Shown here: one piece after another, positions 16,847 through 24,824 of the stretch
Numbering within the stretch: the first letter of the stretch is position 1
Layout of the letters: every line of letters starts with the position of its first letter
Assembly: GCA_910587455.1 (NCBI GenBank)
Contig: CAJULK010000002.1
Coordinates: forward strand, 124,001-188,000
From: an uncultured Christensenellaceae bacterium
GTDB lineage: Bacteria; Bacillota; Clostridia; Christensenellales; Pumilibacteraceae
Length of the DNA: 64,000 nt
Direction of reading: 5' to 3'
Notes under the pieces: model-generated
Seen by the model: the letters and a program-made list of their open reading frames with translations, nothing else
The model's database searches: none
What the model was told of the DNA's origin: nothing
Translations under genes and position numbers: made by a program

Positions 16847-17779
16847 CTAATCGACATAAATTTTGGGCATACGCGCATAGAACGCGTCGCGCGAATCCGT
16901 CTTGATGCAAACGAGCGCCGTCTTGACCGTCTTAAGCTCGATAAGCGTCTGCGTGTAAAAATTGAGATACGGCTCGAACGACGCTATTTTCGCCACGGCG
17001 GAATCGGTCATGTAAAAAAGATAGTCGTCTGTCGATCGTTCGAAATCGCCGAGAAAATCGAAGCCTTCCGCAATACTTTCGGTAAGCGCCGCATACGGAG
17101 TTTTTTCGAAACATTCGGCAAATCCGACACAGCCGTCGGCGGACATCGCTTCGTCCAACGTCTTTTGCTTGAGCGTTCCGCCGTCCAAAAATTCCGCAAG
17201 CTCGGGCTTGCCGAGTTTTTTCGCACGCGCCGCGGTGAGTATGTTTTTCATGTCTATCTCGGCACGGAAATACTTCTTGATGAGCGAAACGCCGCACGAC
17301 AGCACGAATTTGTACATCGCGCGCGTCAGCGCAATATCTATCGCCTGCGGCTTTGTTTCGTGCGCCTCGTCGAGCGCTTCGAGCGCCGCGGCAAGGTATT
17401 TGTCGCAGTCCGAATAATCGCCGCGCGCCACTTTCACCGCGTCGCCTTCTACGGCGTAAAAACCGTCTGACGGCACGTCCGCAAACCTCGATTTATACGC
17501 GAGCTTAACGTTGTTGTACCAAAAACGCGCCGTAAGCGCTTTAGCGGCTTTCTCGTTAGGCACCGTATCGGTTATAAACTCGATAAGCCTGTTTGTGTCC
17601 TCCGCAATAAACCCGTCCACGGTAGCACCGTCGGTATACGCAAACCCGTAATCACCGAGCATTTTGAAAGCGCTTTCGACGGTCTTTGCTTCGACAATGC
17701 GCACAATACGTTCTCCGTCGATACGCCCCTTTATATTCATAGCCAACGTGTTGGCGTATACTTGGGTCGATGCTGTCAC
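16847..17779 (-). CDS. ntpC: V-type ATP synthase subunit C (d-like)
   Basis: Funnel-shaped adaptor linking the rotor shaft to the c ring, 310 residues, all helical. The family is poorly conserved; supporting cues are YANTLAMNIKGR at the start, repeated helical modules such as TDTVPNEKAAKALTARFWYNNVKLAYKSRF, and its position between ntpE and ntpF. Start is GTG at 17779 with GGAGG upstream (the best ribosome binding site in the operon). It is 13 nt after ntpE. Confidence 0.9.
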   Translation of the reverse strand: MTASTQVYANTLAMNIKGRIDGERIVRIVEAKTVESAFKMLGDYGFAYTDGATVDGFIAEDTNRLIEFITDTVPNEKAAKALTARFWYNNVKLAYKSRFADVPSDGFYAVEGDAVKVARGDYSDCDKYLAAALEALDEAHETKPQAIDIALTRAMYKFVLSCGVSLIKKYFRAEIDMKNILTAARAKKLGKPELAEFLDGGTLKQKTLDEAMSADGCVGFAECFEKTPYAALTESIAEGFDFLGDFERSTDDYLFYMTDSAVAKIASFEPYLNFYTQTLIELKTVKTALVCIKTDSRDAFYARMPKIYVD

Positions 17780-17792
17780 CGAACAACCTCCG

Positions 17793-18377
17793 CTAAAACA
17801 GTCCGAGACGTTTTACCGTTTCGCTCACCGTTCGTTCTTTCAAATCGGATATTATCTCGTCCGCGGTAAGATTTCGGTCGTACGTAGAACTGCGCAATAT
17901 AACGCCGCCGTCGAAATCTCCGCGCTCTTTTGCGAGCGTGATTTTCTTGCCCGTTGCCGCGGCGAGCTTTTTGACAAACTCGGCAGTCACGCGCTTTTCA
18001 TCGGCTTTTGCCGCGACGATCTCGTCACCGTCGGAAAGCACGGGCGAAACGACAGCCTTCAAAAATTCGAGATATTCTTTATCAGGCGCGCCGAGTATCT
18101 TTTTCTTAACGCTGTCGTAAACTTCGGCAACACAGTTCTGACGCGCTTCGAGCATGATCTTGCCCGCTTCCAATTCGCAGAGTTTTATCTTGCCCGAATA
18201 CATATCGTTCGCCGCGCGCTCGGCTTCCGCTGCCGCGCTCGATCTTGAATTTTCAAGCTCTTTTGCGAGAGCCGAAAGCGACGCTTCACATTCCGCGTTC
18301 GCCTCTTCTATCATTGCCGCCGCCGTCCGCCGCGACGCAGACAGAATGTCGTCTATGAGCTTTTCTTTGCCCTGCAT
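17793..18377 (-). CDS. ntpE: V-type ATP synthase subunit E
   Basis: Peripheral stator stalk subunit, 194 residues. The N-terminal half is a coiled coil rich in Ala, Glu and Lys (SASRRTAAAMIEEANAEC onward). The C-terminal globular half ends with GGVILRS followed by a Leu-rich helix, matching the E-subunit pattern. It starts 4 nt after the ntpK stop. Confidence 0.92.
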   Translation of the reverse strand: MQGKEKLIDDILSASRRTAAAMIEEANAECEASLSALAKELENSRSSAAAEAERAANDMYSGKIKLCELEAGKIMLEARQNCVAEVYDSVKKKILGAPDKEYLEFLKAVVSPVLSDGDEIVAAKADEKRVTAEFVKKLAAATGKKITLAKERGDFDGGVILRSSTYDRNLTADEIISDLKERTVSETVKRLGLF

Positions 18378-18381
18378 GTCG

Positions 18382-18867
18382 TTACGCCGCCGCAGGCACT
18401 TCCATGAGCATTACGCCGAGGAAGGATATTATAAACGCGAATATGGCGAATATTTCGACGAGAACGACCATGACCATGGAATGACCGAACTGCTTCTCCT
18501 GCTTGCCTATAAGCCCGATACAGCCGATAACGACGTTACTCTGCATAACAGCCGAAACAAGCCCCACAATGGCGATAGGCAGGCAGTACGCAAACATGAC
18601 CCAGCCCGTAGTCGTGTCGATAGGCGCAAGCTGACCGCTCAGCGCGCCGAGTCTGAACAGGACCATGAAGCCTACGACAAAGCCGTAGAGTCCCTGCGTG
18701 GCCGGCATAAGCTGCAAAACCATGAGATTGGAAAACTTGTCGGGCTGCTTGCTTAACAGCGCAGCGCTCGCCTGTCCCGCTCTGCCGACGCCTACCGCCG
18801 AACCGATGCCCGCCACCAAAACGGCTATAGCCGCACCGAGCATTGCGTAAAAAACGCCCATTTCCAT
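18382..18867 (-). CDS. ntpK: V-type ATP synthase subunit K (c-ring, duplicated hairpin)
   Basis: Ion-carrying membrane ring subunit, 161 residues with four membrane helices, i.e. the 16-kDa duplicated form. Only one ion-carrying carboxylate is visible: Glu138 in VLVEIFAIF; the first hairpin has Gln58 in MPATQGLYG. The set T57, Q58, Q109 and E138 corresponds to the sodium ligands T64, Q65, Q110 and E139 of the Enterococcus hirae NtpK ring, so Na+ coupling is a reasonable inference. AAAGGAG precedes the ATG. A 72-nt gap after ntpI is free of any clear promoter. Confidence 0.95.
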   Translation of the reverse strand: MEMGVFYAMLGAAIAVLVAGIGSAVGVGRAGQASAALLSKQPDKFSNLMVLQLMPATQGLYGFVVGFMVLFRLGALSGQLAPIDTTTGWVMFAYCLPIAIVGLVSAVMQSNVVIGCIGLIGKQEKQFGHSMVMVVLVEIFAIFAFIISFLGVMLMEVPAAA

Positions 18868-18939
18868 ATTGTTTGATCTCCTTTTGAGAATTTATTGACA
18901 GAATATAATTAGACCGCCGTCAGCCGTGCAAAGGTTTAT

Positions 18940-20958
18940 CTACTCGTACCTAATATACCGTGTACGCTCGCCGAGCGGCGTGAAAAGCCGTCCGCCGCCG
19001 TCGTAGAACTTTCCGTAAAATTCGAGGAATTGCAGTCGGGCGTTATGCACATAAGCGCCGAGAACGCCTATACCTATATTGAACGCGTGAAGCGGAATGA
19101 GTATTATAACGCCTACGACATAGCCGACTGCGGGAATCCCGAACAGTATCGAACCGAGCGTATTGAAAGCGAGTCCGATAGCGCCAGACGCAAGCCCGAG
19201 ACCGAACAGCCGGCAATACGACAGCACGTCGGACAGCAGGTTTACAAGCCCGTACAAGCCCTTGAATCCGCCGAACACCTTTCCGAAAACGTTTTTGCTC
19301 TTGCGTCCGCCGAATATTATCATGAGCGCAAGCCCCGTAACCGCAAGAACTATCGCCGCTATTTTAAGCCCCGACGGAGCGCCGTCGAACAGCATCGTGC
19401 CGCCCAAACAGCCGAGAGCGCCGAAAAGCAGTATTATCGAGCCTGCGTCGAATATCGCCGAAAACGGCTTGCCTTCCATGCAAAGTTTGACGAATTTTAT
19501 AATGTATCCGACAGTCATCTGCACACAACCGAGCACTATGCTCAGTATGAGCATCATCATCGGTTCGCTTATAGGATTGAACCATAGCGCGATCTTGGCA
19601 GACCCGAAATCTATCGCGAAGTACCCGCCGAATATAATTCCCCAAATAACGGACGAGATTCCGCCCATTGCGACGAGAAGCGCAACCTTTTTGACGCCCT
19701 TGTCGAACTTTTTCGAACAGCCGAGCACGAATCCCGCAACGGCAAGCACAATTCCGTACGCCGCGTCGCCTATCATTATCCCGAAGAAGATAAAATAGAA
19801 TATCGCCATTATCGGGTTGGGGTCTATCTCGCGGTACTTAGGCGGGCTGTACATATCCGTTATGGTTTCGTACGGCGCAACGACTTTGTTGCTTCGCACG
19901 AGCGTCGGCGGCTCGTCGCGCTCTTCTGGTGCAAGCATTTGAACGAGCACGTCGGGACATTCCGACTTAACGTCGCCCACAACCGTTTCGCAAGCGTCCT
20001 CCGGCAACCACCCTTCGAGTATAAACGTGCTGTCGGTTTTCAGAAATTCGGCTTCCGCTTCGGCACGCTCGATCTCGAGTTCGATCACGTCGTAGAGTAT
20101 GCGCAAATCTTTAAGATACTTTTCGTAGCCGAGCGCCGTCTTTGTAAGTTCAGTAATATGTCTTTTGCCGTCGGCTATCTCGTCGTTGACGGCGGCTATC
20201 TTTTGAGAAGCCGTGCAGTCGTCGCCGAACGGACAGCGCGTATAGCCGAGCGCCGTCATGCGCTTGACGATCTCGTCTTCGGTTTCCGCGCGGCATATAA
20301 CGGTAACAAGCGTACCGTCGCCGACCGATATTTCGTACGCGCAGGAAAGCCCGTCGAGTTCCGCCGACGGCGAAACACCTGCGCGGTTGTAATATGCCGA
20401 AAGCACGATCCCGCCGCGCCGTCCGAGCTCGGACAGCTTGCACGGAACACGAATGTACGGCTCGTATGCCTTTGCCGTATTTGCGAGCGTGCCAATTGCG
20501 GCTTGACGCTCCACGATGTCGAACGATATTTTCCCGAGCCTGTCGCACACGTCGAGAAGTTCGTATTCGCGCGCACGCACATCCGAAAAATCCGCGCGCG
20601 TTATAAGTATCCGCGCGTCCGAATACTTCTCTTTCGACAAGACAAAATCGGACGTTGCCGAATCGGCAGTTCCGCCGCCGACCGATCTTTTGTTGGCGGA
20701 CTTTGCTCGGCGCTTTTGAGCGTCTAGCTCCGTTTCCATCGCCTTATGCCGCGCTTTCAAAAAATCTATCGCAAATCTTATATTGCTCTGTTTCAGTTTA
20801 AGTTCGCGCGATTCGACACCGCCGCGAGCAAGCTCGTACGCCACGCCGTCAGTGGCGCGCGCTTCGAACAGTCCGCGTTTTATAAGACCGTCGACTATTT
20901 TGTTCTTATCGGAACGCAAGCCGATAAGCCGTATATGCGACATCTTGGCTATTGCCAT
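18940..20958 (-). CDS. ntpI: V-type ATP synthase subunit I (a-subunit)
   Basis: 672-residue stator membrane subunit that provides the ion half-channels. The soluble N-terminal half begins AIAKMSHIRLIGLRSDKN and includes long helical hairpins; the C-terminal half from about residue 355 has seven or eight membrane helices starting YREIDPNPIMAIFYFIFFGIM, the family hallmark, and ends NARLQFLEFYGKFYDGGG. The ATG directly follows the TAA of the upstream gene (TAAATG). Confidence 0.95.
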   Translation of the reverse strand: MAIAKMSHIRLIGLRSDKNKIVDGLIKRGLFEARATDGVAYELARGGVESRELKLKQSNIRFAIDFLKARHKAMETELDAQKRRAKSANKRSVGGGTADSATSDFVLSKEKYSDARILITRADFSDVRAREYELLDVCDRLGKISFDIVERQAAIGTLANTAKAYEPYIRVPCKLSELGRRGGIVLSAYYNRAGVSPSAELDGLSCAYEISVGDGTLVTVICRAETEDEIVKRMTALGYTRCPFGDDCTASQKIAAVNDEIADGKRHITELTKTALGYEKYLKDLRILYDVIELEIERAEAEAEFLKTDSTFILEGWLPEDACETVVGDVKSECPDVLVQMLAPEERDEPPTLVRSNKVVAPYETITDMYSPPKYREIDPNPIMAIFYFIFFGIMIGDAAYGIVLAVAGFVLGCSKKFDKGVKKVALLVAMGGISSVIWGIIFGGYFAIDFGSAKIALWFNPISEPMMMLILSIVLGCVQMTVGYIIKFVKLCMEGKPFSAIFDAGSIILLFGALGCLGGTMLFDGAPSGLKIAAIVLAVTGLALMIIFGGRKSKNVFGKVFGGFKGLYGLVNLLSDVLSYCRLFGLGLASGAIGLAFNTLGSILFGIPAVGYVVGVIILIPLHAFNIGIGVLGAYVHNARLQFLEFYGKFYDGGGRLFTPLGERTRYIRYE

Positions 20959-21333
20959 TTACTTCTTGCCTCCGAGCGAAACATACAGCTCTTTCGCGAT
21001 CTCGTCTATAAGTTTGCGCTTTTCGTCGGACAGCCTTTTGCCCGATTCGCGCGTTGCGTCGAGCTTTTTCGCGCTTTCCGATCGAGCGCGTTCGGCAGCC
21101 GCCGACACGGCATCGTCACGCGATTTTGCCGTATCCGCCGCGGCGCGTTCTCTGAGCGCGCGCTCGCGGTTTGCATAATCGAGCTGAACGGCTTTTACCG
21201 ACGCTTCCGCCTGCGCGACTATGCGCGCCGCTTCGTGCTCCGCGGAAAGTATATCCGCAATAGCCGAGTTGAGTTCGGCATCGAGCGTTTCGCGGTCCTC
21301 GTATACGACTTTTTGCGTATTCTTGCCTGCCAT
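20959..21333 (-). CDS. V-type ATP synthase subunit G/H (peripheral stalk coiled coil)
   Basis: 124 residues, almost entirely charged helix: Ala/Glu/Arg/Lys-rich heptads from about residue 18 to 115. It is the first gene of the ATPase cluster, immediately upstream of ntpI, which is where small G/H stalk subunits are found in clostridial V-type operons. It would pair with subunit E to form the peripheral stalk. Sequence alone only says coiled coil; the assignment depends on position. Confidence 0.8.
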   Translation of the reverse strand: MAGKNTQKVVYEDRETLDAELNSAIADILSAEHEAARIVAQAEASVKAVQLDYANRERALRERAAADTAKSRDDAVSAAAERARSESAKKLDATRESGKRLSDEKRKLIDEIAKELYVSLGGKK

Positions 21334-21337
21334 CGCG

Positions 21338-21772
21338 CTACGCCTCGTACTTCATGATCTTATCGACGCGAGCGGCATGTCTGCCGCCCGCAAACTCGGT
21401 ATTCAAAAACGCTTCCGTTATTTCGAGCGCCGTGCCTATATCGGTGTTTCCTGCGCCGAGCGCGAGCACGTTCGCGTTGTTATGCTCGCGACAGAGCCGA
21501 CCCATATCGACCGAAGTGCAAAGCGCGCAGCGGATACCCTTTACTTTATTTGCGCATATACTCATACCGACGCCCGTCTTGCAAATAACTATGCCCTTGG
21601 AACTCGGGTCTTGCGCAACCTTTTTCGCAACGGCATAACCGAAATCGGGATAATCGACGGACGCTTCGCCGTCTGTTCCGAGATCCGTCACGTCTTCACC
21701 GCGCCCCGCCAGCTTGTCCTTGATAGCTTTTTTGAGTTCGAGTCCGCCGTGATCGCAAGCGATATAAATCAT
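21338..21772 (-). CDS. rpiB: Ribose-5-phosphate isomerase B / LacAB family
   Basis: Interconverts ribose-5-phosphate and ribulose-5-phosphate in the pentose phosphate pathway. 144 residues. Motifs: IACDHGGLELKKAI at the start, DYPDFGYAVAKKV, catalytic Cys in VICKTGVGMSICANK, and the basic GGRHAARVDKI at the C-terminus. The usual Cys-Gly-Thr/Ser loop has Lys after the Cys, an uncommon change. GGAG lies 9 nt before the ATG. It ends 4 nt before the ATPase subunit G/H gene, so it seems to be the lead gene of the ATPase transcript. Confidence 0.9.
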   Translation of the reverse strand: MIYIACDHGGLELKKAIKDKLAGRGEDVTDLGTDGEASVDYPDFGYAVAKKVAQDPSSKGIVICKTGVGMSICANKVKGIRCALCTSVDMGRLCREHNNANVLALGAGNTDIGTALEITEAFLNTEFAGGRHAARVDKIMKYEA

Positions 21773-21881
21773 GAGATACGCTCCTTATTGCCCATTTGTA
21801 ACAGTCGGTATTCCGCGCGTCAAAGCGAGAAACCGAAAGCGCCGTTTCCTCGCACACGCGCATTGTATCGCGTTCCGTTTT

Positions 21882-21910
21882 AGTATAGCACAAAGGCAAA
21901 AGAATGTCAC
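21882..21910 (-). promoter_or_regulatory. Promoter of rpiB and the V-ATPase operon
   Basis: Minus strand GTGACA (21910-21905), 17-bp spacer, TATACT (21887-21882) preceded by TGC (extended -10). It is the only good promoter found upstream of the ten-gene run, so it probably serves all of it. Leader about 100 nt. Confidence 0.65.
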
Positions 21911-22006
21911 GCCTTTTCCCGAAATTTTTTCATTGCATTTGTGCGCATTTGTTCAAAATCCATCCTGCCGCCGCCTGCCGCAGGACGCGCAATCGGGTAA
22001 AAACTC

Positions 22007-22035
22007 TTGACTTAATATCGCTTATAATATATAAT
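22007..22035 (+). promoter_or_regulatory. Promoter of the PP2C-kinase pair
   Basis: TTGACT (22007-22012), 17-bp spacer, TATAAT (22030-22035). A second TATAAT at 22023 is too close to this -35. Start near 22042, leader about 25 nt. Confidence 0.7.
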
Positions 22036-22067
22036 AAATGCAGTATAAGACTAATTAGGCGGATACC

Positions 22068-22817
22068 ATGAAAATCGTAACCAGTTCGATATGCAAACAA
22101 GGCGGTCGCGAATACAATCAAGACTATCTTGATCTTACAGTCGCGCCCGACGGCGCTTGTCTCGTCGTATGCGACGGGTTAGGCTCGTATTACGGCAGCG
22201 AAGTCGCAAGCCGAATATGCGCCACAAAAATCATAGAATCGTATACAAAAATCAAACAGCTCGACCCCGAGCGCGCAGTTAAACCGGAATTTTGTCAAAG
22301 CTATATCCAAACCGCGCACAACTGCGTTACAGACGAGAAAGAGCTAAATCCGAAAATACGTTCGTCGTGCACTACGGTTGCGTGCGTCGTTACCGACTTT
22401 AATTCCACGGTAATGGCACATATAGGCGACACGCGCATATATTTCTTCAAAAAGAACAAACTCAAATTCCAAACAAAAGATCATTCGCTTTCTCAAATAT
22501 CAGTAGAAATGGGGCGGATCCCGCTACGCGACATACGTTCGGATAAAGATCAAAACAAGCTGACGCGCGTGCTCGGATCCGACTATTACATCCCGCCCGA
22601 CTGCGACATAATAAACATGCCGCTCGAAGTCGGCGACGCGTTTATTCTTTGCACCGACGGTTTTTGGGAATATGTTTACGAAGAAGAAGCGGAAGAGGAT
22701 CTCGCCTCATCCGCCACGCCCGAAGAAGCGCTCATGAAAATGGAACAACGCCTGCTTGCGCGAGTTACAAAATTCAACGACAATTATTCCGCCATAGTAG
22801 CTATGGTAACGGACTGA
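22068..22817 (+). CDS. PP2C-family Ser/Thr protein phosphatase
   Basis: Metal-dependent (Mn/Mg) phosphatase, 249 residues, cytoplasmic. Metal and catalytic motifs are in order: GGREYNQDYLDL (first Asp), VVCDGLGSYYGSE (DGxG), TTVACVV, MAHIGDTRIYFF, DHSLSQ, LCTDGFWEYV (metal Asp) and NDNYSAIVAM. The usual Arg near the N-terminus is present as R14. It is followed after 11 nt by a protein kinase, a classic antagonistic pair (compare PrpC/PrkC). Ribosome binding site is weak (GGCGGATACC). Confidence 0.92.
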   Translation: MKIVTSSICKQGGREYNQDYLDLTVAPDGACLVVCDGLGSYYGSEVASRICATKIIESYTKIKQLDPERAVKPEFCQSYIQTAHNCVTDEKELNPKIRSSCTTVACVVTDFNSTVMAHIGDTRIYFFKKNKLKFQTKDHSLSQISVEMGRIPLRDIRSDKDQNKLTRVLGSDYYIPPDCDIINMPLEVGDAFILCTDGFWEYVYEEEAEEDLASSATPEEALMKMEQRLLARVTKFNDNYSAIVAMVTD

Positions 22818-22828
22818 CAGAGTAAATC

Positions 22829-24295
22829 ATGGCAAGAGTAAGAACAAATAAAAATATCTGTCTGTATTGCTTCGGCGACCTTGACAGCAACCGCGTGTGC
22901 ATGAACTGTCATCACAAATCGGACGACACCCCGTCGCCCCCGCATCACCTGCCTCAGCGCACGGTGATAGGCACGCAAAGCCGCTATCTCATAGGCAAAG
23001 CGCTCGGCGAAGGCGGATTCGGCATAACCTATCTCGCGTGGGATTTGCAGCAGGGCATAAAAGTTGCCGTAAAGGAATACTTCCCGTCCGGATACGTTAC
23101 CCGCGTCGCGTCGAGCAATCAGGTCATAATCAATTCCAAACAGAACCAAGCCGCGAGCAACCGCGGTCTTAAACGGTTCGTGGAAGAAGCGCGCGCGCTC
23201 GCCAAGATAAAAAATCTCGGCGGCGTGGTAAATGTTCGAGACTTCTTTTCGGCAAACGGCACGGCTTACATAGTCATGGAATTTCTCGACGGCGTGTCGC
23301 TCAAAAAATATCTGCAGCGCAAGGGCGGAAAAATAAGCGTTGACGAAATTCTCACGATCATGCGTCCGGTAATGGATTCGCTCACGCAAGTGCACAAAAT
23401 AGGTCTTATCCACCGCGATATATCGCCGGACAATATTCTCATTACCAAATATAACGAAGTCAAACTGATCGACTTCGGCGCAGCCAAGTATTCCAACCCC
23501 GACGGTAAATCGCTGTCGATCGTATTAAAGCAGGGCTTTGCCCCGCCCGAACAGTACGACTCGCACGGCGAGCAAGGTCCGTGGACGGATGTTTACGCGC
23601 TCGGCGTAACGCTGTACTATGCGATAACGGGATCTCTGCCGCCCGAATCTATTCGCATAATGATGAATAAAGAAGCCGTAAAGCGCCCGTCCGAACTCGG
23701 CATAGACATCGACCCCGGCGTAGAAAACGCGCTCATGAAAGCGCTTGCCGTGGACAAAAAGAAACGGTATCAAGATGTTCAAAGCATGATAAACGGGCTG
23801 TATAACCCGCGTGCGCCGCGAAAATCCGTAGGCACGGTCACGACCGCACCGGCACCCGCTACGCCCAAAAAGACGTTAACGTCGCGCACTGTCGCCGTTG
23901 CGCCCGCTCCTGCCCCCGCGCCTGCGACCACACCGCGCGCACCGCTCGGACGATCGGTAACAAACACGGCAGCAACTTCGTCGAGACAGGCGACGGCACA
24001 AAAGGCAACGCCTGCCGCAAGCAAGCCGCAAACGCCCGCGGCTTCGGCAAAACCCGCGACGCAAAAAGCAATATCTACCGCTCGCGATTCGTTGTCTCAA
24101 AAACCAGCCGCATCCGTAAGACCCGCCGCAAAACCGAGCACACCTGCCTCAAAGTCGTCATCGACTGCTACGAGAGGGACTCCTGCGACGGCAAGCAAGC
24201 AAACGGACGTCAAGGAAGTTAAATCCACGGAAAAGACGACGCCCACGGTAACTAAGACTAAATCGAATTTCTTTACTAGACTGTTCAAAAAATAA
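22829..24295 (+). CDS. Ser/Thr protein kinase with N-terminal zinc ribbon and Ala/Pro/Thr-rich tail
   Basis: 488 residues. Residues 11-27 hold CLYC...CMNC, a four-Cys zinc ribbon. The kinase domain covers about 50-315: Gly loop LGEGGFG (59-65), catalytic Lys in VAVKEYF (Lys82), HRDISPDN at 195-202, and IDFGAAK with the metal Asp near 215, so it should be active. Residues about 320-475 are low complexity (Ala, Pro, Thr, Ser, Lys), ending in a basic amphipathic FFTRLFKK. There is no membrane helix and no PASTA domain, unlike PrkC; the short tail might touch the membrane. It forms a two-gene unit with the PP2C gene. Substrates unknown. Confidence 0.92.
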   Translation: MARVRTNKNICLYCFGDLDSNRVCMNCHHKSDDTPSPPHHLPQRTVIGTQSRYLIGKALGEGGFGITYLAWDLQQGIKVAVKEYFPSGYVTRVASSNQVIINSKQNQAASNRGLKRFVEEARALAKIKNLGGVVNVRDFFSANGTAYIVMEFLDGVSLKKYLQRKGGKISVDEILTIMRPVMDSLTQVHKIGLIHRDISPDNILITKYNEVKLIDFGAAKYSNPDGKSLSIVLKQGFAPPEQYDSHGEQGPWTDVYALGVTLYYAITGSLPPESIRIMMNKEAVKRPSELGIDIDPGVENALMKALAVDKKKRYQDVQSMINGLYNPRAPRKSVGTVTTAPAPATPKKTLTSRTVAVAPAPAPAPATTPRAPLGRSVTNTAATSSRQATAQKATPAASKPQTPAASAKPATQKAISTARDSLSQKPAASVRPAAKPSTPASKSSSTATRGTPATASKQTDVKEVKSTEKTTPTVTKTKSNFFTRLFKK

Positions 24296-24310
24296 TTGAC
24301 GACAGCAATT

Positions 24311-24350
24311 AAAAACCGAGATCATCTAAGAACGACCGTCTCGGTTTTTT
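24311..24350 (+). terminator. Intrinsic terminator after the kinase gene
   Basis: AAAAACCGAGA (24311-24321) pairs with TCTCGGTTTTT (24339-24349), followed by further T-rich sequence. It starts 16 nt after the kinase stop. Confidence 0.85.
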
Positions 24351-24415
24351 GTTTTTCGTTTTTCGTTTTCAAAATAACGCTTATCGGAAAAGAAAACAGA
24401 TATTTTACGCTACGC

Positions 24416-24441
24416 AAAACGGACGGCTTTCGCCGTCCGTT
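24416..24441 (-). terminator. Intrinsic terminator of the 6S-like RNA
   Basis: Minus strand AACGGACGGC (24441-24432), GAAA loop, GCCGTCCGTT (24427-24418), then TTTTG. Ten perfect base pairs with a tetraloop. It sits just past the proposed mature 3' end of the RNA. Confidence 0.8.
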
Positions 24442-24449
24442 GTTTTTCG

Positions 24450-24640
24450 ATCATCCCGCCTGTGCCGCTGACTAATCCGTATTCTAACCCGCCTTTTGGC
24501 AGGTGGGTCGGCTGACACGGTGTTCTGCCATCCACTGCTTACTTGCGTAAAATTACTGAGGCCCGACATAGCACCGAGTACGCACCATCCCTTTTATGAA
24601 TTGAGGTTATAAATGTGGCGTCGTCCCGTACACTGCAGGA
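24450..24640 (-). ncRNA. ssrS: Candidate 6S RNA
   Basis: About 190 nt with its own promoter and terminator and no reading frame. The ends pair: 5' AUCCUGC (24641-24635) with 3' GCGGGAU (24459-24453), continued by GUGU with GCAC. Inside are CGGUG with CACCG, a UUAC-GCAA-GUAA terminal hairpin, and an ACCUGCC-AAAA-GGCGGGU hairpin (about 24485-24505) on the 3' side that resembles the hairpin in the 3' arm of the 6S central bubble. The result is a rod with an internal bubble, the 6S design that mimics an open promoter and holds sigma-A RNA polymerase. Length fits. I rely on structure and partial sequence memory, so another structured RNA is possible. Confidence 0.6.
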
Positions 24641-24643
24641 TTG

Positions 24644-24671
24644 ATTATAGTATATACGGATTCGAGTGCAA
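24644..24671 (-). promoter_or_regulatory. Promoter of the 6S-like RNA
   Basis: Minus strand TTGCAC (24671-24666), 16-bp spacer, perfect TATAAT (24649-24644). The start would fall at about 24637-24640, right at the 5' side of the closing stem. Confidence 0.6.
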
Positions 24672-24782
24672 AATCAACACTTACGCGAAAATTTTTTCGT
24701 GAATATTTTTGCAAAACCTCTTGACAAAACCCGATTTATGTGATAGTCCCGTCGCCGCACTTTCGTTCTTTTCTTTTTTTCG

Positions 24783-24824
24783 CTATAATCAAAACGGGAC
24801 ATTTTCGTCCCGTTTTGATTATAG
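24783..24824. terminator. Perfect 18-bp inverted repeat, terminator of the 15-kb operon
   Basis: Arms 24783-24800 and 24807-24824 are exact complements around the six-base loop ATTTTC. On the minus strand the GC core ACGGGAC/GTCCCGT is followed by TTTGATTATAG, so the U-rich tail is itself paired with the A-rich 5' arm. It begins directly after the stop codon of the last gene (24825). The symmetry means it can act in both directions. Confidence 0.85.
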
